DNA of 64,000 bases, from NCBI GenBank assembly GCA_977006965.1, contig OZ345359.1:558001-622000 (forward strand), given 5' to 3'. Positions 11,587-22,139 of the stretch are shown here, piece by piece (the stretch's first letter is position 1; every line of letters begins with the position of its first letter). The translations under genes were made by a program, and so were the position numbers. The notes under the pieces were generated by a model, which ran no database searches, was not told where the DNA came from, and saw only the letters and a list, made by a program, of their open reading frames with translations. The stretch is from Phymatolithon calcareum (lineage: Eukaryota; Rhodophyta; Florideophyceae; Hapalidiales).

Positions 11587-13134
11587 TCAATATTCAGGAA
11601 CAAGGCCACAGTATTCCTCAGGGTGTTTTTCAATAATGTCTTGCAAGTAATCGAACAGCTGCTCCTTCTTCCACGTTCCATCTATATCTAGTGCAAGACC
11701 GCAACGTATCATAGCCTTGCGTACAATCGGAATACCGTTTTCATCCTGCATGCTGTTCACCTTTTCCACGCATCGCACCGCGAGTTTCATATAATATGTC
11801 TTACCAGGGTTGTTTAGTTTGCCAGAAGCATCTGGACCGAATGCCCAATCTCCCTCTTCCATGCGCTGCAATTTCTCTGCCTCCCATTCCTCTCGCCATA
11901 CAGCCTTAATTTTTTGAATAGCAAAAGAATCCAAAGGCTGACACATATGCGTGCTGTTCGGTGGAAGATACCGAATCTTAGTGTTGATAGAGTTCAATGA
12001 TTCCACCTGTTGTGGCGTTTCATTGTGACCAGAGCAATTGTCCATGAACAAGGATCTCGTCCGACCAATAGGTTCACTTGAAATGGCTCGCGGTTCGTTC
12101 AACCACTGGTTGAACACATTTTTGTCCATCCAACCCCTCGGCCCGGTTCTGTATGAAACACCGGGTACATTGTCAGGAACACCCAGTATGGGATAGTTTC
12201 GGTTCCTGTTGCGAAAAATCATAAATGGTGCTTCAATTTTGGCGTTCACTCCTCCACTGATACGCAAAACCATAGTCATACCTTCCCCGCCTGAGACAAC
12301 GTCCGCATAGTTCACTTTCTTGCATCCATACACTCCTAGAGAGTAATGGCCATCCATGTTAAAAATAAAGTGCGTCTCATCCATGTTCTCCACCATGTTC
12401 TCGTCCAGCACACCATCTGAAAATTCGCGCTCCAATTGGCCGAGATGATGGGAAATCAACTTCTCGGTGTATATGTTATGGGCGTTACACCGTTGCAAAG
12501 AGCCGGACTGCTTTCGTATGACGATATTACATCTGTTCATGAACGATTGGATCCAGTTGTCCGTCACATGTGTAATGATTGGGCGATGAGTACGATCGTC
12601 AAGGTCGGTTGACACGAATGGAGATGTGGGGTCGGAGAACGTACGGAGTGCAATATGTTTCAAAAGCCGTCTGCTTAACTGGACACCAGCAGCGCTCAGT
12701 CTTTCAAATTCTTCCAATAGGACAGAGTGTAAATAGTCCACCCATGCATATCGCTTTCTTCCACGACCAGTTAAAGCTTTGATAGGTACACGTCTTTGCG
12801 AAACTCCAATGGTACGTCTTGATTGGATGAACATAGCCTTATCCTCTGGTGTGGTCAGTTTTTGAAGATAAGATTGGCGACTGTTCCACCAACGGATTGC
12901 TTTCTTCCGATTGGCTCCATAGGACTTCATATCCGTTGCTCGGAAGATGGTTGGAAAGTGCTGCACAGTGCGAGCGCCAATTGCGTCATCACTTCCGGAG
13001 GTTTCGACCTCGTTAATCATCCATAGAATAACTGCCTTTCTTTGCGACTTAGTTGAAACAACCTGGGTCCTCCGACAAAAAGATGGGTGATGTTGATTGG
13101 TTGAGGGTGGTACATTGGTGGCGGAGTTGGACAT
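11587..13134 (-). CDS. Pogo/Tigger-like DDE transposase
   Basis: An intact 515-residue frame starting at the ATG at 13134; the frame extends ten codons upstream but only to a TTG. The N-terminal half has two helix-turn-helix-like parts (around residues 130-165 and 192-212), as in CENP-B/pogo DNA-binding regions. The catalytic core follows: NMDETHF (Asp252), LFMDNCSGH (Asp365) and PPNSTHMCQPLDSFA (Asp402), a DDE_1-type DDD triad of the Tc1/mariner superfamily. Such enzymes cut and paste DNA at TA targets. I could not find matching terminal inverted repeats in the flanks, so it may be a stranded or domesticated copy. It could mobilise the TA-flanked MITEs of this window, but that is inference. 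Confidence 0.88.
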   Translation of the reverse strand: MSNSATNVPPSTNQHHPSFCRRTQVVSTKSQRKAVILWMINEVETSGSDDAIGARTVQHFPTIFRATDMKSYGANRKKAIRWWNSRQSYLQKLTTPEDKAMFIQSRRTIGVSQRRVPIKALTGRGRKRYAWVDYLHSVLLEEFERLSAAGVQLSRRLLKHIALRTFSDPTSPFVSTDLDDRTHRPIITHVTDNWIQSFMNRCNIVIRKQSGSLQRCNAHNIYTEKLISHHLGQLEREFSDGVLDENMVENMDETHFIFNMDGHYSLGVYGCKKVNYADVVSGGEGMTMVLRISGGVNAKIEAPFMIFRNRNRNYPILGVPDNVPGVSYRTGPRGWMDKNVFNQWLNEPRAISSEPIGRTRSLFMDNCSGHNETPQQVESLNSINTKIRYLPPNSTHMCQPLDSFAIQKIKAVWREEWEAEKLQRMEEGDWAFGPDASGKLNNPGKTYYMKLAVRCVEKVNSMQDENGIPIVRKAMIRCGLALDIDGTWKKEQLFDYLQDIIEKHPEEYCGLVPEY

Positions 13135-14977
13135 TCTCGGTCTCAAACGAGCGGCGCTTTGCAAGATCGAGAGTATGGTGGAATGGTTGAGTGGGGCTAT
13201 CTGCGACTCTCGGAAGAGATTTAGTCCTTATATGCTTTACTCAGGCATAAGTGCAACAACGCTTAACTAATGCATATAGATACATTCTATATGCAAAGTA
13301 TATGAAAGGCCATATCATCCAATGATTCTGCACCATCATTTCTAAACACACCCAGTTGCTTCTGGTGCTCCGAGGAGCAGCGCTGTTGGTCAATAGCATT
13401 ACTGTAAAGATGGCCTGTTTCTTGAAACGTTTTTTGTCATGACGCGTTAGCTTAAGAGCCAGCTTTGAGGAAGTCAGCATCTTCAAATACTATCATTAGC
13501 GCCATTTTGTGTGCAAATTAAGAAACAAAAATTAAAAAACGAAGGTTTTAGACGTAAGCTATCCATCTGGCGACATTTTCAATGAGTGGCGTTTACCTGC
13601 GCTGGCGCAATGTGACTGAGCATTTCCCGAACAACCCTCTTTGGATCTCGCGTATAGGACAAATTAATGTCTGTTCCGCCCCTGCCTAGAAGATTGAACC
13701 CGAGACCTCATGACTCATCACTGCGCACAGATTTCCGACTATCCAGATTCCCGGAATTTATGCGAGTCCATTCGGCTACCTTGTTTCAATGGGAGCTATG
13801 TTTTGTACATAAACTAAAGTGCTTCCAAGTAGATAAGCTTGCAGCTTCTGTAAGATCTAACGTATTTTGGAGGAGGAGCCTATTGAAAGTTTCAGAGACA
13901 ATTTTTAATTTTGCAGCATGGTATTTTTTATTAATTTGGAAAAGTTTTAAGAGCTCATGGAGTACTACAACCCCTATAGGACCCCTCGTACAACTTACGA
14001 TATGGTTATTCTTACAGTGCCGACCATGGGACACTAAATTCCATATTCGGTGTAGTCTCTTCTCAAAGATCACTCAGAATCCCAAATGCTGTGAATGTAG
14101 CAGTGAGTGTCCATTATACTGTGAAGAATTCGAAATTAAAATAAAACATACTTAATGTATGATTTGTTTTCGGAAATTTCTCCAAACTTAATTCAAGGAT
14201 CAAAAGAGGAATGAGTCAAATAAAAAATTGTGTCTTTGCCACATTTCTGAAAGCATTGTTTTCCTATGGTTTATGTTTCAAGTCACAATAAGGATCACTC
14301 TCTGACGCCTGCCGATGTCGAACATCTTTTCTGAAATTTGAGGGAATAAAGATGGAACGTTTCAAGGTCTAGACAGCTGTAGTAGTATGGATGGGTGGCC
14401 CTGAGGCCTTGCTTTTCCCCCACCATTACAGCCCATATGGGCTTACACGCTGTGCCCTCGACTCCGTCGTCCCCTCCGTTTAGGTTTATTTCTAGTATGA
14501 TAAGACCGATTTGGTAATATATGGCGGGCTTTCGGCCGCCGGCCCTCAGTAAAAGGGGCAACCCGTGTTTGGTCCAGATCGACCGTTTTCAGTTCCAACC
14601 TTCGCGGACCTTTCGCCTCAGGGAAGGCCTCGCGTACGACCTCGACTCTACGCCGTCGGTCGAGCCTCGGTCCTAGGACCCTCGCCCCTGTGTCTGCGTA
14701 CGGACGTTGGTGTCCTCTTGCGATTGGACCCCAAGTCCGTGTGTGTGTTTTGTTGTTTGCTCTGCCACTATCCTCCATCGGGAGAGACCAATCGCTGGAG
14801 CCTTGCACGGCCTCAACGGCCAACCGTTTCCGAACTACTTAGAGGCGTCGATCCGCCGATCTACGCTACCACAACAGCTATGTCGCCACGATACCCTGTT
14901 TAAGCATCCTATACCGTCGGAATCGAGATAATAAGGCTTTGTGCTCTCTTACGCTGACGATTCTTCTTGCTTAGTTC
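13135..14977. other. Intergenic; tRNA-like block and GC-rich block
   Basis: No protein gene recognised. It contains a tRNA-like A/B-box pair (minus strand, 13691-13778) and a GC-rich block at about 14385-14900 within AT-rich surroundings. That block may be a solo LTR or other repeat, but no boundaries or target duplication were found. Short frames in it look like chance products of GC richness. Confidence 0.4.
13688..13785 (-). repeat. tRNA-like / SINE-head-like sequence
   Basis: On the minus strand an A-box match (TAGCCGAATGG, plus positions 13768-13778) is followed about 67 nt later by a B-box match (GGGTTCAATCT, 13691-13701). The T-stem pairs poorly and no acceptor stem forms, so it is not a working tRNA. 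A-to-B spacing equals that of the SINE at 58.4-58.7 kb. No tail or target duplication found. Confidence 0.3.
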
Positions 14978-15958
14978 TTGAAAATTCGAGACTCAACTCT
15001 TCTTCGTGCGTCGGAAAAAAGAAGCCTTCTCGTCGACTTCGAGCAAGAAACTGAAGAAATCGTTGATCATCTTCTTCAAGCAGAAAGAACATCTTTAAAT
15101 GAGGAACTTCGGTCTCCCGTTCTGCAGTATCTTTCAAAACACATTCGCATTGCTATCAGTCTAGGATTACCCTTGTTCGGAGCTAAAGATCTTCAAATCT
15201 GCAAGATTACTGTTATTGTTGAGTCAGAAGAGAAAGTGGTTTTAGCAGATCTAAGGCAAGTTCTGAAATCTGCTTTTCACGGAGGATTGGAGCACATACT
15301 ACATAACCCTCATGCTGTGGAAGCCTTCTTTATAATTCTAGAATGTCTATAGGGAGATTTCCAGAAACACTCTGCAGAAGACGTCGGAGTGGAGGAATCA
15401 AGTATTGCCATACATGTGCTTATTCTCCTCGAAAAGAACCATGAAAGGCGGACAAGAGTTGGGGTTTGGTTTGTGAAGAGTCTTATGTCCAAAGCTGTCC
15501 AGTTCTTCCAGGCTTGTACAAAAACTTATAATGAAGGATGTGCAATACTTTTCGAAGTAATTTGCATGTGCGGCATGTGCAACCCTAGTGGATACGTGGT
15601 TGCGAAGGACCTCAGACTTCTTTTTCTCCGGGAGCCGACAGTCTGTTTTTTAACAAGAGAGAAACCCTTACATCTCACTTCTTTAAGACCATCCTGGTTT
15701 CAGCGAGCTTGAAGCTAAGTACAGTACTGGTTACTGACGGATATAATGTCTCTGTCCAAAGCTCAGGAGAAGGATCTTTGCGACATTCAAGAGGACTTTT
15801 CCACCTGTTACACAAAATATTCTTATGGATTTCTGAAGCGGAGACGCATTGCGTATGCGAACGCTGCCATGTGTGTCGCATCTATGGTACTGACCCTGAG
15901 TTTCAGCATAAGCCTTTCTAATTTGTACTGTAAAAAACTATATTGCAATGATCAATGA
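14978..15958 (+). pseudogene. Possible decayed gene with in-frame stops
   Basis: One plus-strand frame stays protein-like for about 980 nt and is broken only by stops ending at 15352, 15712 and 15958. The pieces include EEIVDHLLQAERTSLNEEL, LADLRQVLKSAFHGGLEH, HERRTRVGVWFVKSL and KAQEKDLCDIQEDF. No ATG opens the first piece. I recognise no family. The same-frame persistence in AT-rich DNA suggests a decayed gene, but chance is not excluded. Confidence 0.25.
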
Positions 15959-16323
15959 TAATAACGTGTTACAGTTAAATGTGGAAATAGCTTCATATAA
16001 CTTCTTGCGGCCCTAAACGACTTCTGGGCTGCAACACAGATTGAACTCACGGCGAATAGTCGAAATGATTGCCAAGTTCTCGTTAAGAACTAGATTCTCA
16101 TAAGAGGCAATTGAAATGGCAACAAAAAGAGAAATAAGAACAGCAACAGGCTACTGACGAAGATTGCAACGATCAGAAAAAGACTCAATAGAGACAGAAA
16201 TTAAATGCTGTACTGATTGATTTGAGCTTACTTGGAGCTCTCATTTCCTATTTAACACCAGATATGCATATCATGGAGCTAAGCTCCGTTGGATTTCCGC
16301 ATTACTTTCCTGGGGTAGGTCTC

Positions 16324-16720
16324 CTATTTTGCGTCAGCAGCGCTTTGCAACTTTGTTTCTTCTTGATCTGAGATGGATTGTTTAGACATGAAGATTGACA
16401 TCTGTTTTGACGTATTCGAATGAGCAGTCTTCTGATCTTTGGTCCTCCAAATGGGTGATGGGAAGCGATATAATAGCTTGTGGGGAAATGAGAGCCTGTA
16501 CATCGCTTTGTTGAAAAGGAAGAATCTGGAATTGGTAGACTGACGGCGCTCTAGCACTTCCATTAGCTCCCCATGCGATACTGATGGATATGCCCCCTTG
16601 AAGTCTAACGCCGAGTGCGCGTGGTGTCGGAGCGCTATAACTTGACTGTAGAACACCGGTGAGGACGCCACGCTCCCCCGTCGGAACCTGCCTTGAAGAA
16701 GACTAAAGCGAACCTCATAT
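16324..16720 (-). pseudogene. Fragment of a LINE-type reverse transcriptase
   Basis: The minus strand reads QGRFRRGS, then FYSQVIAL, then ALDFKGAYPSVSHGELMEV. This matches the order of non-LTR RT motifs (Q-x-G-F-R-x-G, then the catalytic-aspartate motif ALDF-KAY-SV-H followed by L--L). The frame ends at 16324 without a YADD box, and nothing upstream or downstream continues it. So this is a short dead remnant of a LINE. Family assignment is by motif only. Confidence 0.5.
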
Positions 16721-17354
16721 CGAACATATCATTCCTTGGCAAGGGGCCGAGCCAATTTTATTGCTCGGGATTGTTGTCTTTGAAGCAATCTCGCAATCGA
16801 CTTGCTCCCAGAATATTTTCGCAATCCCAACTTCAATCCCACCTCTCAGCAGGGAGAAATCCCTACTGCAATTCAACGATTCGCAAACAATGCCAACTTC
16901 AATTCGATAAATCCGCTATTGTGATCCAGCAAGGTGGGTTCCGGAAATAGAATGCATTCAAAACATGGGTGATGGCTTATTTACTTAATACGAAGTTGCG
17001 CAAATGGAAACCGTATAATTACACGATGCTGGTACCTTTCTCAAGATGCTAAGTGTCAGATTATTCGGGGCACTGGGCCATTGAGTATCCGCCATACACG
17101 CTTTGGCGTGGAGGCGGTCCGAGTCTGAGGCCCAGATTTGCTACATTGTTCTAGAAGAGAGTAATTAGTGTGTGTTAAGAGCGAGCAGACAACATATATG
17201 GGGGAGCGCTTTACGACGTAAGAAGAAGTAAACTCGCTTGTGTACGCAATCATTGAGGTGGATCAACTTACCTCACCAGTCGTCTGTGAGAAGTTGAGAA
17301 TTTCGTGGTCGGCACGTATGATAGGCCCGAAATTTTATTTCCACCATTTGTGTA
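16721..17354. other. Intergenic, caatccc-rich
   Basis: No gene. The stretch about 16790-16930 repeats imperfect gcaatccc/caattc words; similar text returns at about 18045-18170, suggesting degraded copies of one repeat. Confidence 0.35.
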
Positions 17355-17772
17355 CAGTCAGACCTCGATAAATGGAACCTCTTTTTTAGAATAACCTCGG
17401 TTATCAGCATAATCGGGTGCTCCACGAAGACCGTATCCGCCTAAATTTAACGAAAATTAAAGTATTCTAGAATATTTGATAGGGGGATTTTTTCATGTTC
17501 GAGGTCACGGGGCATACCTTAAATTTTGTTATAATTTTGTTTAGCGTACACGGAGCATATCCTCACTCGTAGAACACTGTCAGTACTTTTCATGTTTCTC
17601 CTGCTATTGGCATACAGTACAGTACAGTAAAAGTTGACACAGTGGTGTAAAGCTATTGTTCGGCACACGTGTGATCCAAAACTTATGATTCAAAATTCGA
17701 CTTGAGAATAACCTCGATTTTGAGAATATTGGACCATTCCACATTGCCCATCCATTTATCGAGGCCTGACTG
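17355..17772. mobile_element. 418-bp MITE, Tc1/mariner (pogo-like) type, copy 1
   Basis: It begins CAGTCAGACCTCGATAAATG and ends with the reverse complement of CAGTCAGGCCTCGATAAATG (one mismatch), flanked on both sides by the dinucleotide TA (17353-17354 and 17773-17774). No coding capacity. A second copy in inverted orientation is at 38437-38834. TA target duplications and CAGT ends are typical of pogo/Tigger-type non-autonomous elements. Confidence 0.88.
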
Positions 17773-19511
17773 TACCAATCGTAACTACTCGCTATTTGCG
17801 CTGGCAAATCACACTAAGCAGTAATTTATTGAAACAGAAATAACTGTCATGTCGGAATTCAATTTCGACAGCTGTCATATTTTTTTCTCCATTCTAGAAG
17901 GAGATGCTTCTCTGGGGGAGCACAGCAGTAGTCCTACATTTATTTGGTTTATTTGGGCCAAATGGTACTGTGCTTCCCAGGTATTTTTTCATGGTGCAGG
18001 GGATACATGACTTCCCATCGGCAGTCTCCAATGACGAGTAAAAGCATGGTGTGCAATCCCATATGCAATTTTGGGGCCCCTTTTCATTTGCAATCCCAAA
18101 GGAAATCTCAATCCATGAAGCAATCCCCCAAAATTGCAATTGCGAGCCAGTAACTTGGCAGTGCAATCAAATTGGCTCAACCCCTGATTCCTTGCCCTTG
18201 CCCAGTATTTTGAGTATATGAGATATGAGCGGACTGCTTTTTTCAATGGAAGATTATTTACAATTCGCAGAGTCTTACGAATGTACGGTCAAGGCTTCCT
18301 CAGTTACTACCTTCCAGTCTGTGATTCGTTGAAACCTACGGCTTGTTAGATGCAGTTGGGGAAAATGTGGCATAGTGTACTGAGTGACATCTACTTGACT
18401 TCGCGTGTCTTGACTCCAGAGAAGAAATGTTTCGTTTTCCGTGCACTTGATGATGCAAAGGCTCATTTGGTGCTTTCTCAGTATCAAATATGTTTTCTCG
18501 TCTCATGTCATAGCCTGATAGATTCTTTTCGAATGCTTCCTCATGCTGTCGTACTCTGTTGCCGAATTTTTACTCCATCCTTGATGTAGGCACCTGCGGA
18601 AATATTCCGCAGATGTATTGAAGCCAGCGTTTCAGTTCATGGCGGTATAGTAAAATTAGTCTTCATGAATATTTGTACGCAGGGACTTGAGACTAATTAC
18701 GACGCCAAGCGTGAGACGTAGACTAATCGCAGTACACAAAATTCCAGATAACGTAAGACATAGTTTTCTCCACTGCAGCTCCTAAAACTTTGAGAAATCA
18801 TCAGGTGATTGACTTCTCATAGTCAAGGATGATCAACGGTAGCAATATCCTTTTTACTGTCGATGAAATCCAATTCGGAAAATCTATGAACAACAATATA
18901 ATACTTCGCGCACCGCGTATTTATCCGCGGATCCAAAAACAAGTCAAATGTTTACCGTAAGCGAGCATGAATAATGACGGTGTCCATGCCAGAAGTGAAC
19001 ATTGAAATATATCAGCTGTGGGTCTGCAATTTCTACACAAATGCCACCGTCAGGGCACGTTGTCTACAAGTGCAGTAATTTAGTGCAATGTAAAAATGAT
19101 GTCTTGCACGTCGCACATAAAGACAGCAGATTATCAACTGAATGGTGCTCCGGAGCAATGCTGGCCATTCAGTTTTACGTTGCAACGTAAAACTGAACGG
19201 CCAGCATTTAATTGAAATACAGTAGTCTATTCCAACGGTTACACTGGGAAAATTTAGTAAAAAATAGCAAAATGTCGCGAGAGATTGAAGTAATGCAAAA
19301 ACGCACGCAATAGCGGGTAATCATAATAATCGTTCACTTTTGAAAACATTTTGTCCCATCGAGCTCGTCCCCTTCTCGACAAGGGAGTATCCTCCCTCTC
19401 CGGTGTAAAGCTTACCATCTTTTCAACAAAACCGGGAATTCCGTCCGTCACCCGTCCAGATAGATACAGCCCCCTCTTCGCGTCGCGCAAGGGGCTCGAC
19501 GTGGAAGAAGA
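17773..19511. other. Intergenic, no gene seen
   Basis: AT-rich DNA with degraded gcaatccc repeats (about 18045-18170), a small hairpin CTGCGGAA-ATA-TTCCGCAG near 18594-18612 and a long palindrome at 19157-19208. The last 200 bp form the 5' flank of the F-box gene. Confidence 0.5.
19157..19208. repeat. 52-nt palindrome
   Basis: An inner 30-bp perfect palindrome (TTCAGTTTTACGTTG and its complement, no loop) is extended by AATGCTGGCC/GGCCAGCATT across a single A/C mismatch. It lies about 300 bp upstream of the F-box gene. Confidence 0.85.
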
Positions 19512-20357
19512 ATGGCATCCGCGAGCACACTCATCAGTCTTCCCACTGAGGTGCAGCGTGAAGTCCTGCTGCGCCTAGATGGTGTCGCGCTCTATCGCCT
19601 TGGATTGACCTGCCGAGCACTGCAACGCACAATCGCCGATGACTCCCTATGGCGTTCCCTGACGCTGTCGCGGTTTCGAGTATCTCGAAGTGTGGCACAA
19701 TCACCGAGGTTGCTGGCGTCCGGTGGCGCGACATGGCGTCATTTGTATACCCAATGGGATTTGACAAAGAGGATGCCAACTTCTCGCGTGTCGGGACCTT
19801 CATTTCCAGCCTTGGCTCGTGGACGTGTATCAGGCGCGCTTGCGTGGGTCACTGTTCATTCTGCAGACGACTGCCGTCTTGTGGGCGGCGCTGTCCGGCT
19901 CCGAGTCGTCGTTCAGAACATAAGACCGGGGTGCGCGAATTTGCAGGTCCATCCGAGTGATATTACAGTCATGCTTGCGTCCGGGCAGGTTGTGAGTTGC
20001 GTCGTTGGCGAGGCAAATACGGTCAATTTTGGGGAGTACGGCGCACGAGTCGGACAGGGCGTGGTGGAGCAGTGCGATGGAGAGCGGGTGGAGGTGGTGT
20101 TTGGAGAGAACTGTAGTGCGGTAGTGTTGCGAAAGGATGAGTTTGCCGTGCTTAGAATGCACGTTAAGGTGCCGGGTGCGAATTATGAGGTCGACGCTCT
20201 GGAGAGACTTGTTGCCCTTAATGTCAAGGTGCGATGGGCAGATGAATCCCCAGTAAGTGTGAGTGCAGTTTTTCGGGAAAAGATATTATGGGATATGTAC
20301 GAGCGCTTACCAGGCGGGTCTTGGGTACGCTCGAATCCAATGTCTTCTCATACATAG
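19512..20357 (+). CDS. F-box protein
   Basis: 281 residues from the ATG at 19512. Residues 7-51 form an F-box (SLPTEVQREVLLRL, CRALQRTIADDSLWRSL), the domain that docks to SKP1 in SCF ubiquitin ligases. The remaining about 230 residues should bind the substrate; they contain no WD40, LRR or Kelch repeats that I recognise and look beta-rich. Single exon. It converges on the minus-strand gene ending at 20422, with only 64 bp between the stops. Role in protein turnover is inferred from the F-box; the target is unknown. Confidence 0.85.
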   Translation: MASASTLISLPTEVQREVLLRLDGVALYRLGLTCRALQRTIADDSLWRSLTLSRFRVSRSVAQSPRLLASGGATWRHLYTQWDLTKRMPTSRVSGPSFPALARGRVSGALAWVTVHSADDCRLVGGAVRLRVVVQNIRPGCANLQVHPSDITVMLASGQVVSCVVGEANTVNFGEYGARVGQGVVEQCDGERVEVVFGENCSAVVLRKDEFAVLRMHVKVPGANYEVDALERLVALNVKVRWADESPVSVSAVFREKILWDMYERLPGGSWVRSNPMSSHT

Positions 20358-20421
20358 TTTGAAAGGAGAGTGAGGAAGCAAGGAGGACAGAGGAGGAAGT
20401 GTGGAATGAATAAGGATATTG

Positions 20422-21612
20422 TTAGATGCCCCCCTGATCGGTGACATTGTCGATATCGCTGTTAGGTTCACTGGACTCCATCTCATTGCCATCCGGGCTG
20501 GTGTCAATTGAAGATTCCGCAGGCATAGCAAGCAAAACGGGATTCTGCTCGGCCGGAGTGTTGGTGTCCCAGTTCAGTTCAGCAAGCTCCAACATAAAGC
20601 TATCAGCGCCGTGGGTCGCAACCGTGGAAGAATCAACTGCTGTTTCCAAAACTGTACGCTGCTTTTTGCGCTGCCGCATATAAAATTTAGACGTGACGTC
20701 GCGCGTCTTTTCCACCTTGATGTCATTTAAAGCTTCAGAGGCGTCTGTAGGACGATCGTCACGACGACGCTTCTTCAGCTTACTCCGTATCTTGGCAACC
20801 TGCTCCTCGCGATGCTTCTGCTCAATGTCCTCCAGTTCATCCTGCGTCTCTGCCAGATCTATGTCCTCATCTTCGATCGGCACGCTGCTGTCCTCCTTAA
20901 TCTGTTGAAGGTCTGCTTCCAAAATTTTCAGAGCGTCTTCAGCATCATCTTCTGGAGCTTGGTAACTGGAGTGCAAAATGAGTCGCAGAGCCATCTTCTT
21001 TGCAAAAGCTCTCGGACGCAGCTTGGTTGGAATCTGACAAACATAGGAATGCGACCTCTTGTTTGACTTCTCCAAAATACGAGCATACTGTTCAGGATAC
21101 TCACATACTTCAACTTCGTCCGAGAAGTGCACTTTCTTAGCTGAATTCGAGCTCTTCGGGGGAGCCGCCGCAGAACCATCAGGACCATCGGGGGAATCCT
21201 CTGACACCGTGTTTGCTTCATCTCCAGGTGTTCCACTGGCGGGGTCACTTGGTTCATCTTGTTCAGGGGTACCAGGAATGATAATCTCATCGTCAGTGTC
21301 GGGCACCATCTCGTCATCATCAGCACATATCTGCCGCTGTGTTCCGTTAGCTCCATTGGCCGGTGCCTCCACGGATGAGGTGCTTGACGAAACCACGTCC
21401 ACGCTAGCGGTATCGGCTAAAGACGCTGTTTCCTTAGATTCCTCTTCGGAAGACTTGTCCGAGGAGAGAGAATCATCGCTGTCACTTGCATACTGATCGA
21501 CGAGAGCCGGCGGATGTACGGCGGCCGGGGCGACGGGAGTGCGAACCCCATCCTCGGTGATGATGGCGCTTATGCTGAAGCCTCCATCATCTTGCGACAT
21601 GGTTGGGTGCAT
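20422..21612 (-). CDS. Acidic disordered protein with PP1-docking RVxF-type motif
   Basis: 396 residues from the ATG at 21612 (another ATG at 21600). The open frame runs upstream to 21765 but only from a TTG. Very rich in Asp, Glu and Ser, with low-complexity acidic runs and a basic patch KIRSKLKKRRRDDR that may be a nuclear signal. At residues 160-163 stands KVHF followed by SDEVEV, which fits the RVxF docking consensus for protein phosphatase 1 and the KVxFS-x-x-V pattern of PPP1R-type regulators. A short conserved-looking basic stretch follows (SNKRSHSY, RPRAFAKKMALRL). No enzymatic domain is seen. Divergent from Rab18 across 527 bp. Function as a PP1 regulatory subunit is inference. Confidence 0.7.
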   Translation of the reverse strand: MHPTMSQDDGGFSISAIITEDGVRTPVAPAAVHPPALVDQYASDSDDSLSSDKSSEEESKETASLADTASVDVVSSSTSSVEAPANGANGTQRQICADDDEMVPDTDDEIIIPGTPEQDEPSDPASGTPGDEANTVSEDSPDGPDGSAAAPPKSSNSAKKVHFSDEVEVCEYPEQYARILEKSNKRSHSYVCQIPTKLRPRAFAKKMALRLILHSSYQAPEDDAEDALKILEADLQQIKEDSSVPIEDEDIDLAETQDELEDIEQKHREEQVAKIRSKLKKRRRDDRPTDASEALNDIKVEKTRDVTSKFYMRQRKKQRTVLETAVDSSTVATHGADSFMLELAELNWDTNTPAEQNPVLLAMPAESSIDTSPDGNEMESSEPNSDIDNVTDQGGI

Positions 21613-22139
21613 TGTTGGCAGAGCGGCGGCAAGCTTCGAGCTGGGGCCCCATGGAGCAGTGAACGACAGTCGGTCGAGAGCCTGGAGTGCATGCGTGTCA
21701 GAAGAGGGGCTGAGGTGATCAATATGATCGCCTTTGGTGTGGATCGGGGCGAGCACAATCAGCAAAAGTTGTTGAATTCCGTCGAACTATTTCAAAATAT
21801 TTTGATTATATAGCAAAAAAAGTTGAAAAATTCGACAGGAGAGGAACGTTAAAAAACAATATTTTTCGGCCGTCATCCGAGTGTAGTCTGAATTTGAACT
21901 ATGATGACATAGGTACGCAACGTTTCTTTTTCACGGCTATCGTCTCCTGCAGCACACCCATCCGCATTGCGTACGTCTTAGCTGCTGTCCAAACCACGAG
22001 CCGCGTCACTCGCAATTTCGTTTTATAAGCACAACTGCACTCCTCCCGCTGCGACATCTGCTATGCAACTGCCGCAAGCAGCGGTGTGCACACGACACTA
22101 ATCTGCGAACCCAAATCTCCCGTATCAGCAACACCGCAA
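21613..22139. promoter_or_regulatory. Divergent intergenic region, PP1-docking protein / Rab18
   Basis: 527 bp between two divergent start codons. It must hold both promoters. No TATA box is obvious at a sensible distance from either start; the stretch 21810-21870 is AT-rich. Confidence 0.4.

Noticed and set aside
14385-14900. Solo LTR
   Set aside because: Composition suggests a retroelement piece, but no TG/CA ends with a target duplication could be placed.
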